A stretch of 64,000 nucleotides of DNA, taken from contig NW_020170409.1 of the NCBI RefSeq assembly GCF_000524195.1, forward strand, positions 194,261 through 258,260, in the 5' to 3' direction. The notes under the pieces are model-generated. The model was not told the DNA's origin and made no database searches. It saw only the letters and a program-made list of their open reading frames with translations. Source of the stretch: Echinococcus granulosus. Its lineage: Eukaryota; Platyhelminthes; Cestoda; Cyclophyllidea; Taeniidae. The position numbers and the translations under genes were made by a program. Position 1 is the first letter of the stretch. Every line of letters starts with the position of its first letter. Below are positions 37,901-50,600 of the stretch, one piece after another.

Positions 37901-40900
37901 ACTTTTTCGTAGTGGCAGCTGCAGTGCGACGCGGAGGCTGGTTGCGAACTCGCTCAGCCAGGGACATCACTGGTCCGTCTATAAAGTGGCACATACGCGC
38001 ACGGAATTTGTCACCAATGTTTTTCCGATTCAAGAATGTGGTTTAACGAGCTGTGGGGGATGAATCAGCGCACAGATACTTAGGATTGCAATAAAAGGGG
38101 CAGAAGGCCTAGTTTAGGTTAGTCGCATGGAGCGTCAGCAGACATCTCAACAGGTTCGTTGCCAGGGCTTCAGGGGAGCCGGTTCCCACAGCTACCTAAG
38201 TGCCTCACCATTCTAACGGTGGCACAACTGCCATAAACTTTTTTGACTAAGTCCAATGTGCTCAAAAACTAAAGAGATGTGATTACCTTCATAGTGGGAA
38301 CGGTTTCAACTCAATCCTTTCGTAACACAATTTGGGGCAACCAGTTACCATCAGATAAACAATGACCTCATGTCATGTCTACGTGATACTGACAGCGAAC
38401 GCGTCAAACCAGAAAGGTGGTTCAACAATTCTAAAAAAGATTAACGTAAAGGAGGAAGACAGAACAATATTCCGGATGGGATTGGTTCACGCTCTGTACG
38501 TGTGGTAAATGAGAGCATGAAAGAGCCGCCAAAGGCACCTCCACGTTGAAAAGACTAAATTGGCAACACACCATACAATTAGTTAAATGAAGGAGGTTAT
38601 GCAGAAGACAGTAATTCCATGCACACGTACACTTTCTTCACTGCTTTATCCGTCTTAATAAATAGAAAAAAATTCCTGAATGCTCCGCTAAAGATGATTG
38701 AAACCATTCGGATTCGATAAAGCCTAGGTAGATGCATACTGCACACCACAACTTGCTTTGATATCTAGCAGACGTTTGAGTAGGCCTAGAATGATTAATT
38801 CACGCGCCGAAAGCCACACGGTAGGCCTCGGTCTTCTTACTCGATGGAATGGGACGCTTAATTTGAGAAAGTGTCAACTGGAAGATGTAAAACTTAGCAT
38901 TCCCAAGTGGGAGTGTAACTGCGAGTGCGTATTGAAAACTGATTTACAAACTTAACAGGTCCACTATGTGATGACCGGTCGCACCAAATAGCGTTGAAAA
39001 CTGATTGGTTAAGTTTAAGGTAATGAAAGGAATATGGGATGGTCTTGGTATGAGGATAATTACATCCTTTTTAGTTTCTGAATAACGGTGATGGATGATG
39101 ATGATGATGGTGGTGGTAGTAGTAGTTGTAGTAGTAGTGGTGGTGGTGGTGTCTAGACTACTGTTAGTTTTTCCCTGACAGAAACCGATTGGCTGTGACA
39201 GAACTGCAATAGAACAAGTGGATTTGATTAACACAATTTTAGCAAAAACGGAGTCAGAAATGCACAAAAATAGGTTTGGCGAAAAAAAAGTCAAGGTGCA
39301 CTTCAGTGCTCGTGGAAAGGAGTTGTCATGGCAGGAAGGCAGAGCAACGTATCCATTGGGAGCAGAGTGCTAAACGAGCGAAAACCACGATCTACGAGTA
39401 GTAAATTGATAATATAATGGCAAAACACTAGCAGCGTCTCTGTGAAGTAAATAAAAAAGCTCGGGACAGCAATGACTTTAGGAAGTACTGGTGATACAAT
39501 AGCCTCAAAAAAGTGGAATGCATTGGGAACAGTTGGGAATGAATTGCGCGCATATTTCGGCAGACACTACTTTTATTCTCTCCCTGAGGTAATAATTACT
39601 TTTGCTGGCTGAAAGAAACGGATGCACAACTTCACGACAACGCACAACGAGGACGAATGATGAGCAAGGTAAGGGAAAGCTTTATTGTCCACAAAACGCA
39701 AGGTATGCTACTACGTTCAAATGAAAAAGGAAACCGAAGTGCCGGAAATGAATGGCTTTCGCAAAGACACCACCATTCTAGTTGAGAAATGTGGATCCAC
39801 GCCTTAATACACATCGAGGGAGGAATCTTCTCTAATTTCCACAGTGCGACGTTCGTCAAAAATCCAGATAAATGACAAAAGCTTTAATTAGAAACGCTGT
39901 CTAGCCGTTTTAAAGCCCAACATACAGGAGTTTGCAGGAAGAGGCAACATGATAGATGCATACCGAGATGGAAGAAATACATGAGATAAATTCCAATATT
40001 CAGAAACTGATTAGGGAAGGAAAATAAAAGCGAAAGTAGAAAACGAATGAGTGATGCATGTCGTGGTGGAAAAAGGCAGTGAATATTGAATTAAAATAGA
40101 CCAAGTCCCCTCTCGTCCATTAAAAGCCGATTTAAGAGAAACCAACATACCACCACTGCCTCCCTTGAATGGCGCAAACTCGGAGACGTCCGAGGCATCA
40201 TCACTGACGTTGTCAGCATCGCTTTCATCCTCGCTGCTGTCGAAGGTAAGTTTCTTTTGACGAACTTTCCTCGCCGACGATCGCTTCACGCCTGGCACAT
40301 CACAGGGACACAAAAAACAAAGTACATTTCCATTTTCCAGACCCGCTTTTATAGGAACAAAACAGATACTAAAGCGTATGATAGTATTTGGCTCAACTGT
40401 AAAAATAATTACTTGAGTCTTTCCAGTGTATGAAGATTCAATCAGCACGCTGGCAGGATGGATCTCTACCAAAACTTCTGATCTCCCGGCTCTTCTCCAA
40501 GTCCACTAAAGAACTTTTTTGAATTTTTAACCTCAAACTCGAAGATACGAAGACTCTTCATATTGCAGAAAATTGCAACATGCTAGCAAAACGCAAAATG
40601 GTAACGCAGCGAAAACGGATGAGCGAACACAGGACGTTACATTGCATCAGATACAAAACAGAAAACTTTTCCCATGCAAGGGGATCACATGCGAAATGTG
40701 CCCTCTGTAGAATATCACAGAGCCCTCAGTGACACGTCTCTGTAATGTTATTTGCGAACCGGACACGATGGACGGAGACCCATCGAACGGACAGGATACA
40801 CAGCTCTAGTTGGATGGGGGAGCTTATTCGCTTTAATGAAAAATCACCGCACACTCTTCATCACACTTTTTGCAACCTTAAAAATCTTGCAATGGAAGAG

Positions 40901-41643
40901 ATTGAACACCTCTATCTACTCCAAAAATGTTGTAGGTAGATTATAAATAGCCAAATCTGATGACGCTAGTGAAGAATGGTGTCCTAGAGGGCTGCGTTAG
41001 CCGCTAAGCAACCTTCCCCGCCCAAATCAACTTTTAAAATGCAAGTCCTATGTCTGAAATCACTCAGGAGGATAGAGAGATGACTGACCAGCGGAAGCCC
41101 CTTTGCCACGTCCACGCCCTCCTCCACGACTACCAGCACCACTACCACGTTTCGATAGTGGAGCTGAGGCGAGAGTATTGAGCGCAGTATTACCGTCCTC
41201 CGAATCTACCGTCCCACTAAGTCGTTTGAATAGCGGCTGAGGTGCATTCCCACCAAACTGACTGTCCTCGTCGTCCATGTCCGCAAGAAAGTCGTCTGCA
41301 AGGCGAGGAAAGGTAAATTTAATCTCAAAAAAGGAGGAGAGAGAGAAAAACTTGGTGTACCATCTGCTGCCTTTCCACTGCCAGCAGCCGCCGCCTTCCT
41401 TTTGGCCTCACGACAGACCTGAGCCTCAGCCTTCCTGGCCAATTCGGGATCGACGACGGGCTCGACACGTCGACCCAAGGGGTCGGGTCGCGTCTGACGC
41501 ATGCCCTTAGTCAGAGCTGCGGCTGCGCCCTTGGCTGCAGCACTGCGACCGCCCTTCAACTGCGATGACGCCTGTTTGGCTACCTTTTTCTCTGCGGCAT
41601 TAATCAGGTCCTCCAAATCCTTTTGACGCTCCGTCTCGTATTT
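34961..41643 (-). other. TOP2 C-terminal domain exons (11-16)
   Basis: Exons 11-16 encode the fast-evolving tail. Two Arg/Gly-rich boxes are present: SRGGGRGRGKG in exon 12 (near 41,100) and RGGRAGSSRRGANARGGGG in exon 15 (near 36,440-36,520). Between and after them are repeated serine-acid motifs preceded by an aromatic residue: LTFDSSEDE (exon 13), YNFDDSEGDE (exon 14), YFFGSDSDE and RFNSDSDEDY (exon 16). These are typical casein-kinase-2 acceptor contexts. The assignment as TOP2 exons rests on phase agreement at every junction and on the family habit of an acidic/basic tail with a terminal nuclear signal, not on sequence identity. Confidence 0.85.
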
Positions 41644-44600
41644 CTGTGAAGGGGATAAACGAAAACCCATAAGTTCAGGATGGTTTTTCACCTTTCCTTA
41701 GCAATAAACCACCTGGATGTAACAGGGAGATTACGTGACGGTGTAAAACCAGCGGAGACTCGATGTTAAAAGACGGCCCCTCGCATGCAGCAGCTAGTTG
41801 AAAAAGATTGAGGTAGAGACACAAAAAGGAAGGTGTGGTTATTTGAATTCTTCTTGGGCTTCAGCTTGATTTGAGCAGATGCGATGGAGCGAGATTGCAT
41901 ATGACGATTTAAAACAGACATCCACAAATGCTAGGAGGTAAGATCTGTTGAAAACGCAATGGTTAAATGCAGAGTTAATCGACTGATGTACACTTTCGCC
42001 AATGTGTTGAGTCTCCAAAAAGAGCTGTACACGGTGACATTAACCGCAGTAAACTATAGAAATACAGTATAGGGGTGTAAAGGCACGGCACAACTCATTT
42101 CTCAATAATTACCAACTGTCACATTATTTGTTTCAAATTTGGGGTAGTAATTGACTGAATTCTCACTATTGTAAAAATTGAGATAAACATGATCTTTTTA
42201 AAGGCTATATGGAAGATTTAATTCTTGAAAAGTTATCCAACCGAATATTTTCAAGTGATATCAGCAACGGAAAATATTCACTTAACCGATTTTGTACCTT
42301 TATGAAGGTACACAACCTTCCTCACAGTGAATCTACCAGTCAATTTTGGGTAGTAAATTTAGGGATTAGTTAAGGTATCACTCCAATGATAATCCCCATG
42401 TGTGAATTAAATTTACAGGAAAATTATCATCTTTTAAATCTGCGTAAGTAGGCCTTTTGCATACACAGACAGAGAAAAACGCTCCCTTAATCGCGCAGCA
42501 AAGTGAAGGCGTGGATTTTCGGTTTAAGAGATCCAATTTCTCGGTGAGTATATGGCCGTGTCTTCCAGCCAGACACATAAGCCGATTCGGGCCAAAGCAC
42601 TTTTATTGGGTTACCTCCTATCTTTCCAAGATTCTTATTAACACAGCCTCTTTTTAAGCAAGATAGTAAAGCTAGTCATTGTAGTAAAAGCTTAGGACGG
42701 AAGTGCATTAACTAAGACGAAAAGCAATAAGATTGGACGTAAGCTGTCGTCACGATTTTCCACCAAAAAATATTAGTATGCAAGGTTCCAAATGCTTCAG
42801 CACTTTATGTCCCGATTAAAAACGTGAAAGCTGGTAAAGAAGTAGCAATTGGTCACATAAATGTATATTTCTGTCCATTTAGTTGCTTTGCCATTTTCCG
42901 TGAAGGTCATGACCCTAAATATGACTGCGAAACGAACGTATAAATTTAACTGGATAGTATTTTGTCAGACGTTGCGTAATTTAGACAGATGTACCGAAGC
43001 ACATCATTTATGCCATGATGAGATTATCAACAATGCATTAATAAACTGGGAAGTTATAAAGTAGCCGTTCCAAACGCCCATCTCAACTGCGGGTATAAGC
43101 AAGGAAAGTTAAGCCATTTAACAGACTAATGCTTGTTTTAGGTAAACAGTTAACCGTGAGTGCTGTCCGGCCCAAACGATTCCGGTTCCCTTCTTGACGC
43201 TGTCTATGCTCGTTGCAACTAAACATTGAAGACAAACCCTCCTTCGTGTCGATATGCCTTGCAGCACTTTCAGAGAGCACGGGGGCTTAAGTATATTCAT
43301 AAGAACGGAGTATTCATGCACAGGAACGCTAAAAACAAATGCTGAACGTGCTAACACGAATCGAGATAACCCCAAGTTCAATAACATTTCAAATTAGGGG
43401 ATAAGCACCTGACATTTGGGCGCAAGCGTTAAGCTTGAAGGAAATTCGCATCACAAAGGTGGAAAAAGCCTAAGCAGTAAAGAAATATAACTTGTGTTCC
43501 TTTAGAGTACCGACATTGTAGAAGTGAAAATCCGTTTTAAAGAAAAAGATAACAATAAACTCTGTCTACAGGCGATATCGGAAACTGATAAAACTTTTAG
43601 AAATAAACTTCTTAAGCCCGAGAAGTGTTTGCAACAGAAACACACAATTTACTTAATATCATAGCTCCCCTGCAATACCTGCTCATTAAAATGGTTGACC
43701 AAATAATGATAAACTAGAAGGATTACTTAAACCGGTTCGTCGAGGTGGATGCGATATTTTAGAATACTACGAAAGCAAATCGGTTTGTTTGGTCAGATTT
43801 TCGCGCCCCGAAACTAAGAAGAACATGCTTAAGCGGTCAGTATTCAAGGTGCCAGTTCGAGGCCACAGTCACGAGAAGAGGCTAATACTCTTGGTACGAA
43901 CAGAGAAGGAAATCAGAAAGAAATTGTGGCCTTTAAGATACACAAAGACCGATGGATTTGCAGTGAGACAAAAGTACTCGAAAACACCAGACATCAAAGC
44001 AGATTCATAGGGAAAAAATTCAACTATCCTCACTTTAAAAGCCACAAGACTCACTTTGATAGCAGCCTCTAGTTCATCCAAATCCTCCCTCCATAAGTCC
44101 TTATTCGTCCTTCTCATAAGAATAGCCAGCTCCGCCTGCTTTTTATCTCTCTGTGCCAGCAGGTCTTCCTTTCGCTCCTTCGACAGACTCCACAGGGGCA
44201 TTCCGAGGATGTAGTTGTAGTCGGCGGCCCCGCGAGCTACGTCTTCGTCTACCGTAACACCACTACCGTCGCCACCCTCTGCCTCATCCACTGGCTCGCC
44301 TGCCTGTCTACGCGCCGCCGTGGCTTCCTCGATGGCGGCCAGTTTGTCAATGCACTCCTTCCACGCACGCACCGGGTCGGGATCGTAGCGGCGCCCGCGC
44401 AGCAGACGCACCAAATCCCGCTTCGAACGATTCTCAATGGTAACGACACCGCCGATCTTCTCCATCACGAAACGTGCCTGGTTCTCCAGACGTCGCGCCT
44501 CTGCTGACAGCATACCCTCCATATAGGCCTTGCGCTTGTCATACCTGCAGGTTGCGATAGTGGTGGCTTTATGTAGCAGGCCAGGGTGGGACTATACTGC

Positions 44601-47600
44601 GGGTTTAATGATCATGGATTGACAGAGGTTGGACTTGTGCGCGTGGGAAGGTACAGTGAATAGGCTGAGGTTAGCATCGGGCGTACCCTGCGTGCCTTGG
44701 TAGAGCGATAACGTTGATGATTATGGCAGCATTGACAAAGGATGTCAGTGATGAGATTCGTGAGGAGATATGACTGAATGTGGAACTATAATGCTGCGAG
44801 CGAATTAGCGACTCGGAAGTCAAGGTTAGAGAAGGGACAACAAAACTTGCTAGCATCGTTGGATTTACATCAATTATATAAATGCTCGAAATGACCGCAG
44901 TGCATTCCGGATTAACAAGTGTGCATGAATGACGAGATGAGTACTGAAAACCGAGAATCAACCTGAGTTGAATGTAATTTGGCAGGATGAAACGAGGCGA
45001 ACTGATGTCTGCGGACAAAAGCCGCAGAACAGATTTGTGCTAATGCCGTGTCGAGTATCTTAGTTAAAATCTCAAGTGGTACCTCCAACGCCAACGCCAT
45101 GAAATTAATCTCCAAAATTGTCTGCAGAATTCTTCACAACAGGACGGAATGGAGCCGTTTCGTGAGCAAATTCAGAAAGGAAACAAACCCACAACAGTCA
45201 AGCCTGCTCTGGATAATGAAGAATTAAATAAGACCATGATAGAGCGCTGAGAAGTCGAGTCGAAAACGCCTTGAGAAAATAGCATTTCTGCTATTAATAA
45301 CCGCATTCATAAATGCTGCTTAAAAAGAAATTCAACACCAGTCTGCATAAAATTAACTGTAGTTACCGGATTGTAATTGCAAACGGCCTTTCGGGCCTTC
45401 TAAGCAAGTAGTCAAACTAAAAACGAGTCGATTCGAGTCGCTCCAAGCTACTTTAGAAAGGAGAATAGAGTCGAGCCCAGTTTAAGACAGAGGTCTATTC
45501 GAATACGGCAAAATATCCATGAAAGCATAGTGTTTACTTGTGTGGATTTGCATCACGAAAGGAACAATGTGAGCTAAGGCCGAGGCAGAAAAAAGATTTC
45601 CACAGCGTTTGTTTCATTCATACTACCTTGGGACAAGCTAAGGCTACTATAGATGAGCACGATAAAAGACGATGAGGTTTAATGTGCATTGGGGTCACAA
45701 ATACATTCTGTGGGCAAATTCAATTAGGGTTTCAAAAGTGTACAAAGGTGCGAAATTAACTCTCACAAGGTAAGCCAACGTTGAGCGTAGATGCGGATAG
45801 CTAAGAAGCATTAAACCATGGTCGCCTAATGGCGGGAGTTGATACAACTCACAAAAATTGCAAGAGTAAAAATACGCAAATATTTAGTCACCAAATGCCA
45901 CCCAACTATGTTAATAACGCTTTTCGGGAATATGACAAGAAAGCACAATTTTACTCTGTCAGCGTGGAAGTTACTTTATCAACGAAGGAACCTAAATCAC
46001 AAAATGCAAAAAAAAGCTATCACAGAGCTGAACCAAATCATCACAAAGTTAACCCGGTAGGTAACAAAGCGCAAATATTGTGCAAGTTGTAGCCCAAATG
46101 TTGAACGACGTATTGCAAAAGGCAGATTCCAAAAATAGTGCACCACAGAGTTGCAGTATACTAGCACAACCAAGTGTTATGCCAGGTTGATTGCAAATTC
46201 AATGGAAGAAATGAAGTGAAAATGAGATTTACATCTTAAAACAGCAACGCTGGATACAACACAATGGAATGGTCACGGATTGTCGTGAAGATGTTTCATA
46301 TGTACGAAAGGGCTCGATCAAATCGACTGGCCTTACTTACGATCTATTCAAGGCGCATTTAATCAAAAAGCAATTGCACGTGACCCTCCTAGGGGAGGTT
46401 CCAGCGCTAAAGTGCTAATCAAACTCAGCCAATATTCTACTCGACACCACTTCGTTGGTATCACATTTTGATAAAATCGACAGAGAATGGATGCGAAACA
46501 TGACGGATCTCCAAATAAATAAATGAATTTGGACAACAGTTTGACGCACATCGTTTCATCAAATAAAACAGATCACGACTAGTTCGAGGTAATCGCCTAG
46601 AGATTGAACAACCAGACAATCCTATTCAGAATGGATTTTATGAAAAAGCTAATCTGATTCGTTAAGAAGGAACAAATAAAGCCCCGATCATTTCAATCAC
46701 TGGACGCGATGTACCAGCTAATTCAAGTTGCAATCTATTTCTACTCAACCGCATATCGATTGAACGATCGCCGAGGTTAGTGTTTGTAGTTAGTGCTTGG
46801 AATGATAACAAAGCCCACTAGAAAGAAGTTCCAAGGTAGATGCACCAACACTACGACACAGACAAGATCAGAAATAAAGCAGCAGTAGAAAACAGGCTTA
46901 CCATTCCAACCGCAGGGTATAGAAACTACGAAGGATCTCCTGCGCCGATGTGTAGCGCTTCAGGCATCCAGTGTGGTCAAAGAGCACCATAGAGTTGGTT
47001 GTCATGGGAATAGCAAGTCTGAAGAACTTGTGTAGACCCATGCTCTCTGCCTCGCGCAGCTTCTCCTGTGTCATCTGTACCACAAAGCGCACTGTCACAT
47101 CGGTGTGGTACTCTTTGTAGTCACTATCGAGGGGTAGATAGAAAGTGAGCTCATTCAGTAACATCATTCACCATTTGCTGGAAATGGGCAAGATGAATCC
47201 TTGAAGCATTATGAGTTGCAGCTTTGTGAAGCTATTTCAGGAAATTGATAGCAGTGAGCAGATATTTTCCACAAAGTGCTAGACGAAACGATGAGGGGGA
47301 GGGGTTGCGACAGTCAAAAGAGGAAAGTGTGCGAATACAGGAGATAAGCGTACGTTTTAATAACGGTACAAGACAAATGAGTGGCGCATTAGTTTGGACT
47401 AAAATTAAAGGGCTGGAACAACATGCATGTGGTCTCCACAGATTAGACGAAAAACAGACATGATTTAGGATAAAATGCATTCTTCCGACAATAACACTCA
47501 GATGAGCTTGTTGATTCCAACATTTCGCAAAACTAGATGGTAAAAAATCAATAGAAAACACCCTACTTAACTGTTTAGGAAAATGAAAGTTTACTATAGG

Positions 47601-50600
47601 CATAAAGTTGCCAGACATGCCTGATGCTAACCGGCACCTTCTCAGTTCCATTGAGCATAGGTTCAAGCACTGTCTCCTTGTAACACTGCGTCCAAGTCTT
47701 AGCCGGCAACTCCGTAATCTCCACCGTCTGATCATCTAGCACCGCAATCTCCCCGAAGAGGACATATCGGTTTTCTCCCACCTCCACAATCTTTCCCCGA
47801 TAACCCCGATAACTCGGCAGCATCGGCAGCGGTTCGACCCCATCTAACATGCGCCGAAGGTTGGCGATCACCTCGTTAGTGTCGTAATTGGGGACCTTAG
47901 TGCTCCATCCTGTGCCAATACCCTCGGCTCCATTGATGAGGACCATGGGGATGACTGGCATATACCACGCGGGCTCAATCTTCTGATTATCCTCAAATAA
48001 GTAGTTTAAAATGGGATCGTCATTCTCGTGAAAGATCTTGCGAGTTAGAGGACTGAGAGCGGTGAAGATATAACGGGCAGAAGCGGAGTCTTTGCCGCCG
48101 GAGAGACGCGTACCGAACTGACCATAGGGCATCAGCAGATTGAGGTTGTTGGAACCTACAAAGTCCTGGGCTAGACCGATGATAGTGCCCATGAGAGACA
48201 CCTCGCCGTGGTGGTAGGAGGACATCTCTGCCACGGCACCGCACAACTGAGCCACCTTAATCTCCTTCACTTGATTGCGCTTCAGACAGGTGAACATAAC
48301 CTGAAAAACATACATGCAGGCTCACAAAAGGGGCCACGTTTACATCTTGGGTGGTTGAGCCACCTAAAATTCTCGTCATAGTCAGATTAAAGAAGGGGAT
48401 ACGTAGTGAAAGATTGACCTGTTTCTGCTAGACACCCTAGAGAGGCATAAATTACTCTCAAAGATTTTATTCTTGTAGGTTCGTCTATGGAATGTTTTTA
48501 AAATTGGTTGAACAACAAAATCATCCCGGACTCTCATATTTATCGGTCAATTATGCAACCGAAGCTTATCATACTTTTTATTCAAAATTCATAATTTTGG
48601 CAATGTATTCCACGATTAACTTTAAGCCATAGACCTCCCGCTAAAATAACATAATAATAATATAATATAATAATCGTGATCCAATACTCAATCTCAATTT
48701 ATTAGTTTTAGGTAAAGAGATAAGATGATTTGGCGCAGCTAGTAACTACACAATTTACTTTAGCCTGAATCTTATTCTCTTTCCTACAAGCGTTAAAATG
48801 TGACCATGCTAAATCGGTCAGCAGCACAGAAATTATGCGTAGTGGCGCTTTAAGGCACTGAAAGGAATAGATATGCGTGTAAAACGCCTCAAATGAAAGG
48901 AAGATGAAACCTGACTTTTTATTATGTGTTCAGTCACCGTACAAACAGTAAGGTAACCTACCTACTCTCATTGCCTGTCTGCAAAAAGTCCTCCCTCTTA
49001 GCACAAACTACTCATTTCAACTCCTCTAAGCCTACAGTCCTGACAACTTTCTCAGACATCCATTGAGAAGGAAGAATAAGGTAGGGTAACTATGGTAAAA
49101 AAAGACACCTTTCTCTGACCAGGCTTCAAACCATCCACCAGAGAAGGGATGGAGCGCTCATTATCCATGTTGGAGAAGAGGACGAGCTCCTTGTGAATGA
49201 AGTCGTGGTAGGTGATGGCATGGGTGCCCACACCATAGAGGTAGTCCTCGGGTAGACCCAGCTCCGTACGTCGTCGTTTCTCTTCCATCCACGCGGTGAG
49301 CCATTGCTTACGCTCATTGATTTTGTTTTTATTGAAGGCCAACATGATGCCACTGTCGTCCTCGGGCCCCGAATAGCGGAAACGGATACGATGGCGCGTC
49401 ATGTCCGAGAAGTACTCCTTTGCCTCCTTGCTCGTCGAGGTACCCAAACCTGAAGAAGCAAGCAAAACATCAACTGTACTATTATTTATTAAGGATTCAG
49501 GCATTTGTCTAATAAATTAGACGAAATATCAAAGGGTTGGCATTCGACCAGAAGTTTTTGTAAAACTAAAAAGGCACGAGCAGATGTTCCATAGACGAAT
49601 TGCTGACCTTACATACGGGCATGGTTGTTTGGAAGAATGAGTGGTTGTACATATGGAAAACTGATGGATAGATGTATAAATACATTTGTGAGTCGGCGGA
49701 GACGATTAATGTTAGGGAAAGAATAGGCGGCTGCGCGGGTGACCACGTTGACTAATCGGTGGTGAATGAACAGATAAAGTACAAGGGAATAAAGCAGAGT
49801 TTCAGTAACCACTGCATGGTACAATCACCACCCATGTTAGAACGAGGCCTACTTTATCCATTCCAAGTTTATCAAAAAGCGGGGCGGCACAACTGCAACA
49901 AATAAAAGGGTGCGATTTCCAACTTGAGAACAAAGTTCCAGTCAGGCACATGAATCCAATCAACTATTCAAGGCCTATGCCTAGACTACTTTAAGCCTTA
50001 TACAAGCGTCGAAATCCCCATCACAAAGTTTTCGCAGTGTGGCAGAAATTGGTGAGAGACCATTAAGAAATGAGCTAAATCCCTACGTTGAAAAATCACC
50101 AGAACGTTTCCGAAATAACGCCACCCTAGGCGCACTAAGTATCTGCCTGCAGGCTTCCGAGCCTAGCGAATGCAACTCTTACATGGTGACGGGGAACAAA
50201 AAACATGCCTTAGTAGCACCTTATCAAAAAATCGTCCTCCCCTACCTTTATAGTACTTCACACGCCACGTATGCCAATTGAGTGTTGACTTTTGCCACTC
50301 CTCAAATTCGGGAATACTATAAAAGGCGATTTCCTGTTTCCCCTTAAACACCTTCACAATTGGGGTGATAAACTGCTCCAGGAAGTTGTGACGAAGCAGA
50401 TTGGGCCAATTATGATGGATGAAGCTGATCAGCAGACCCTTGATATGCGATCCGTCCTGATCTTGATCCGTCATTATCATAATTCTTAGTAGGCACATAA
50501 AAAAGTCCAATCGACAAACAAAAGCAGACTGGGAATCATTCAAAGTCAGTAGAACTTACTTTCCGTAACGCAAATTGACAAGAGAATCCTGAGACTCGTA

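Noticed and set aside
38944..39294. 116-codon minus-strand frame with poly-Thr and poly-Ile
   Set aside because: It lies over the trinucleotide microsatellite in a TOP2 intron.
47123..47632. TOP2 exon 8 ending at the GT donor 47632/47631
   Set aside because: It would need the acceptor at GAATGAG/CTC, which lacks a pyrimidine tract, and adds residues in a conserved, gap-free segment; the GC donor fits better.
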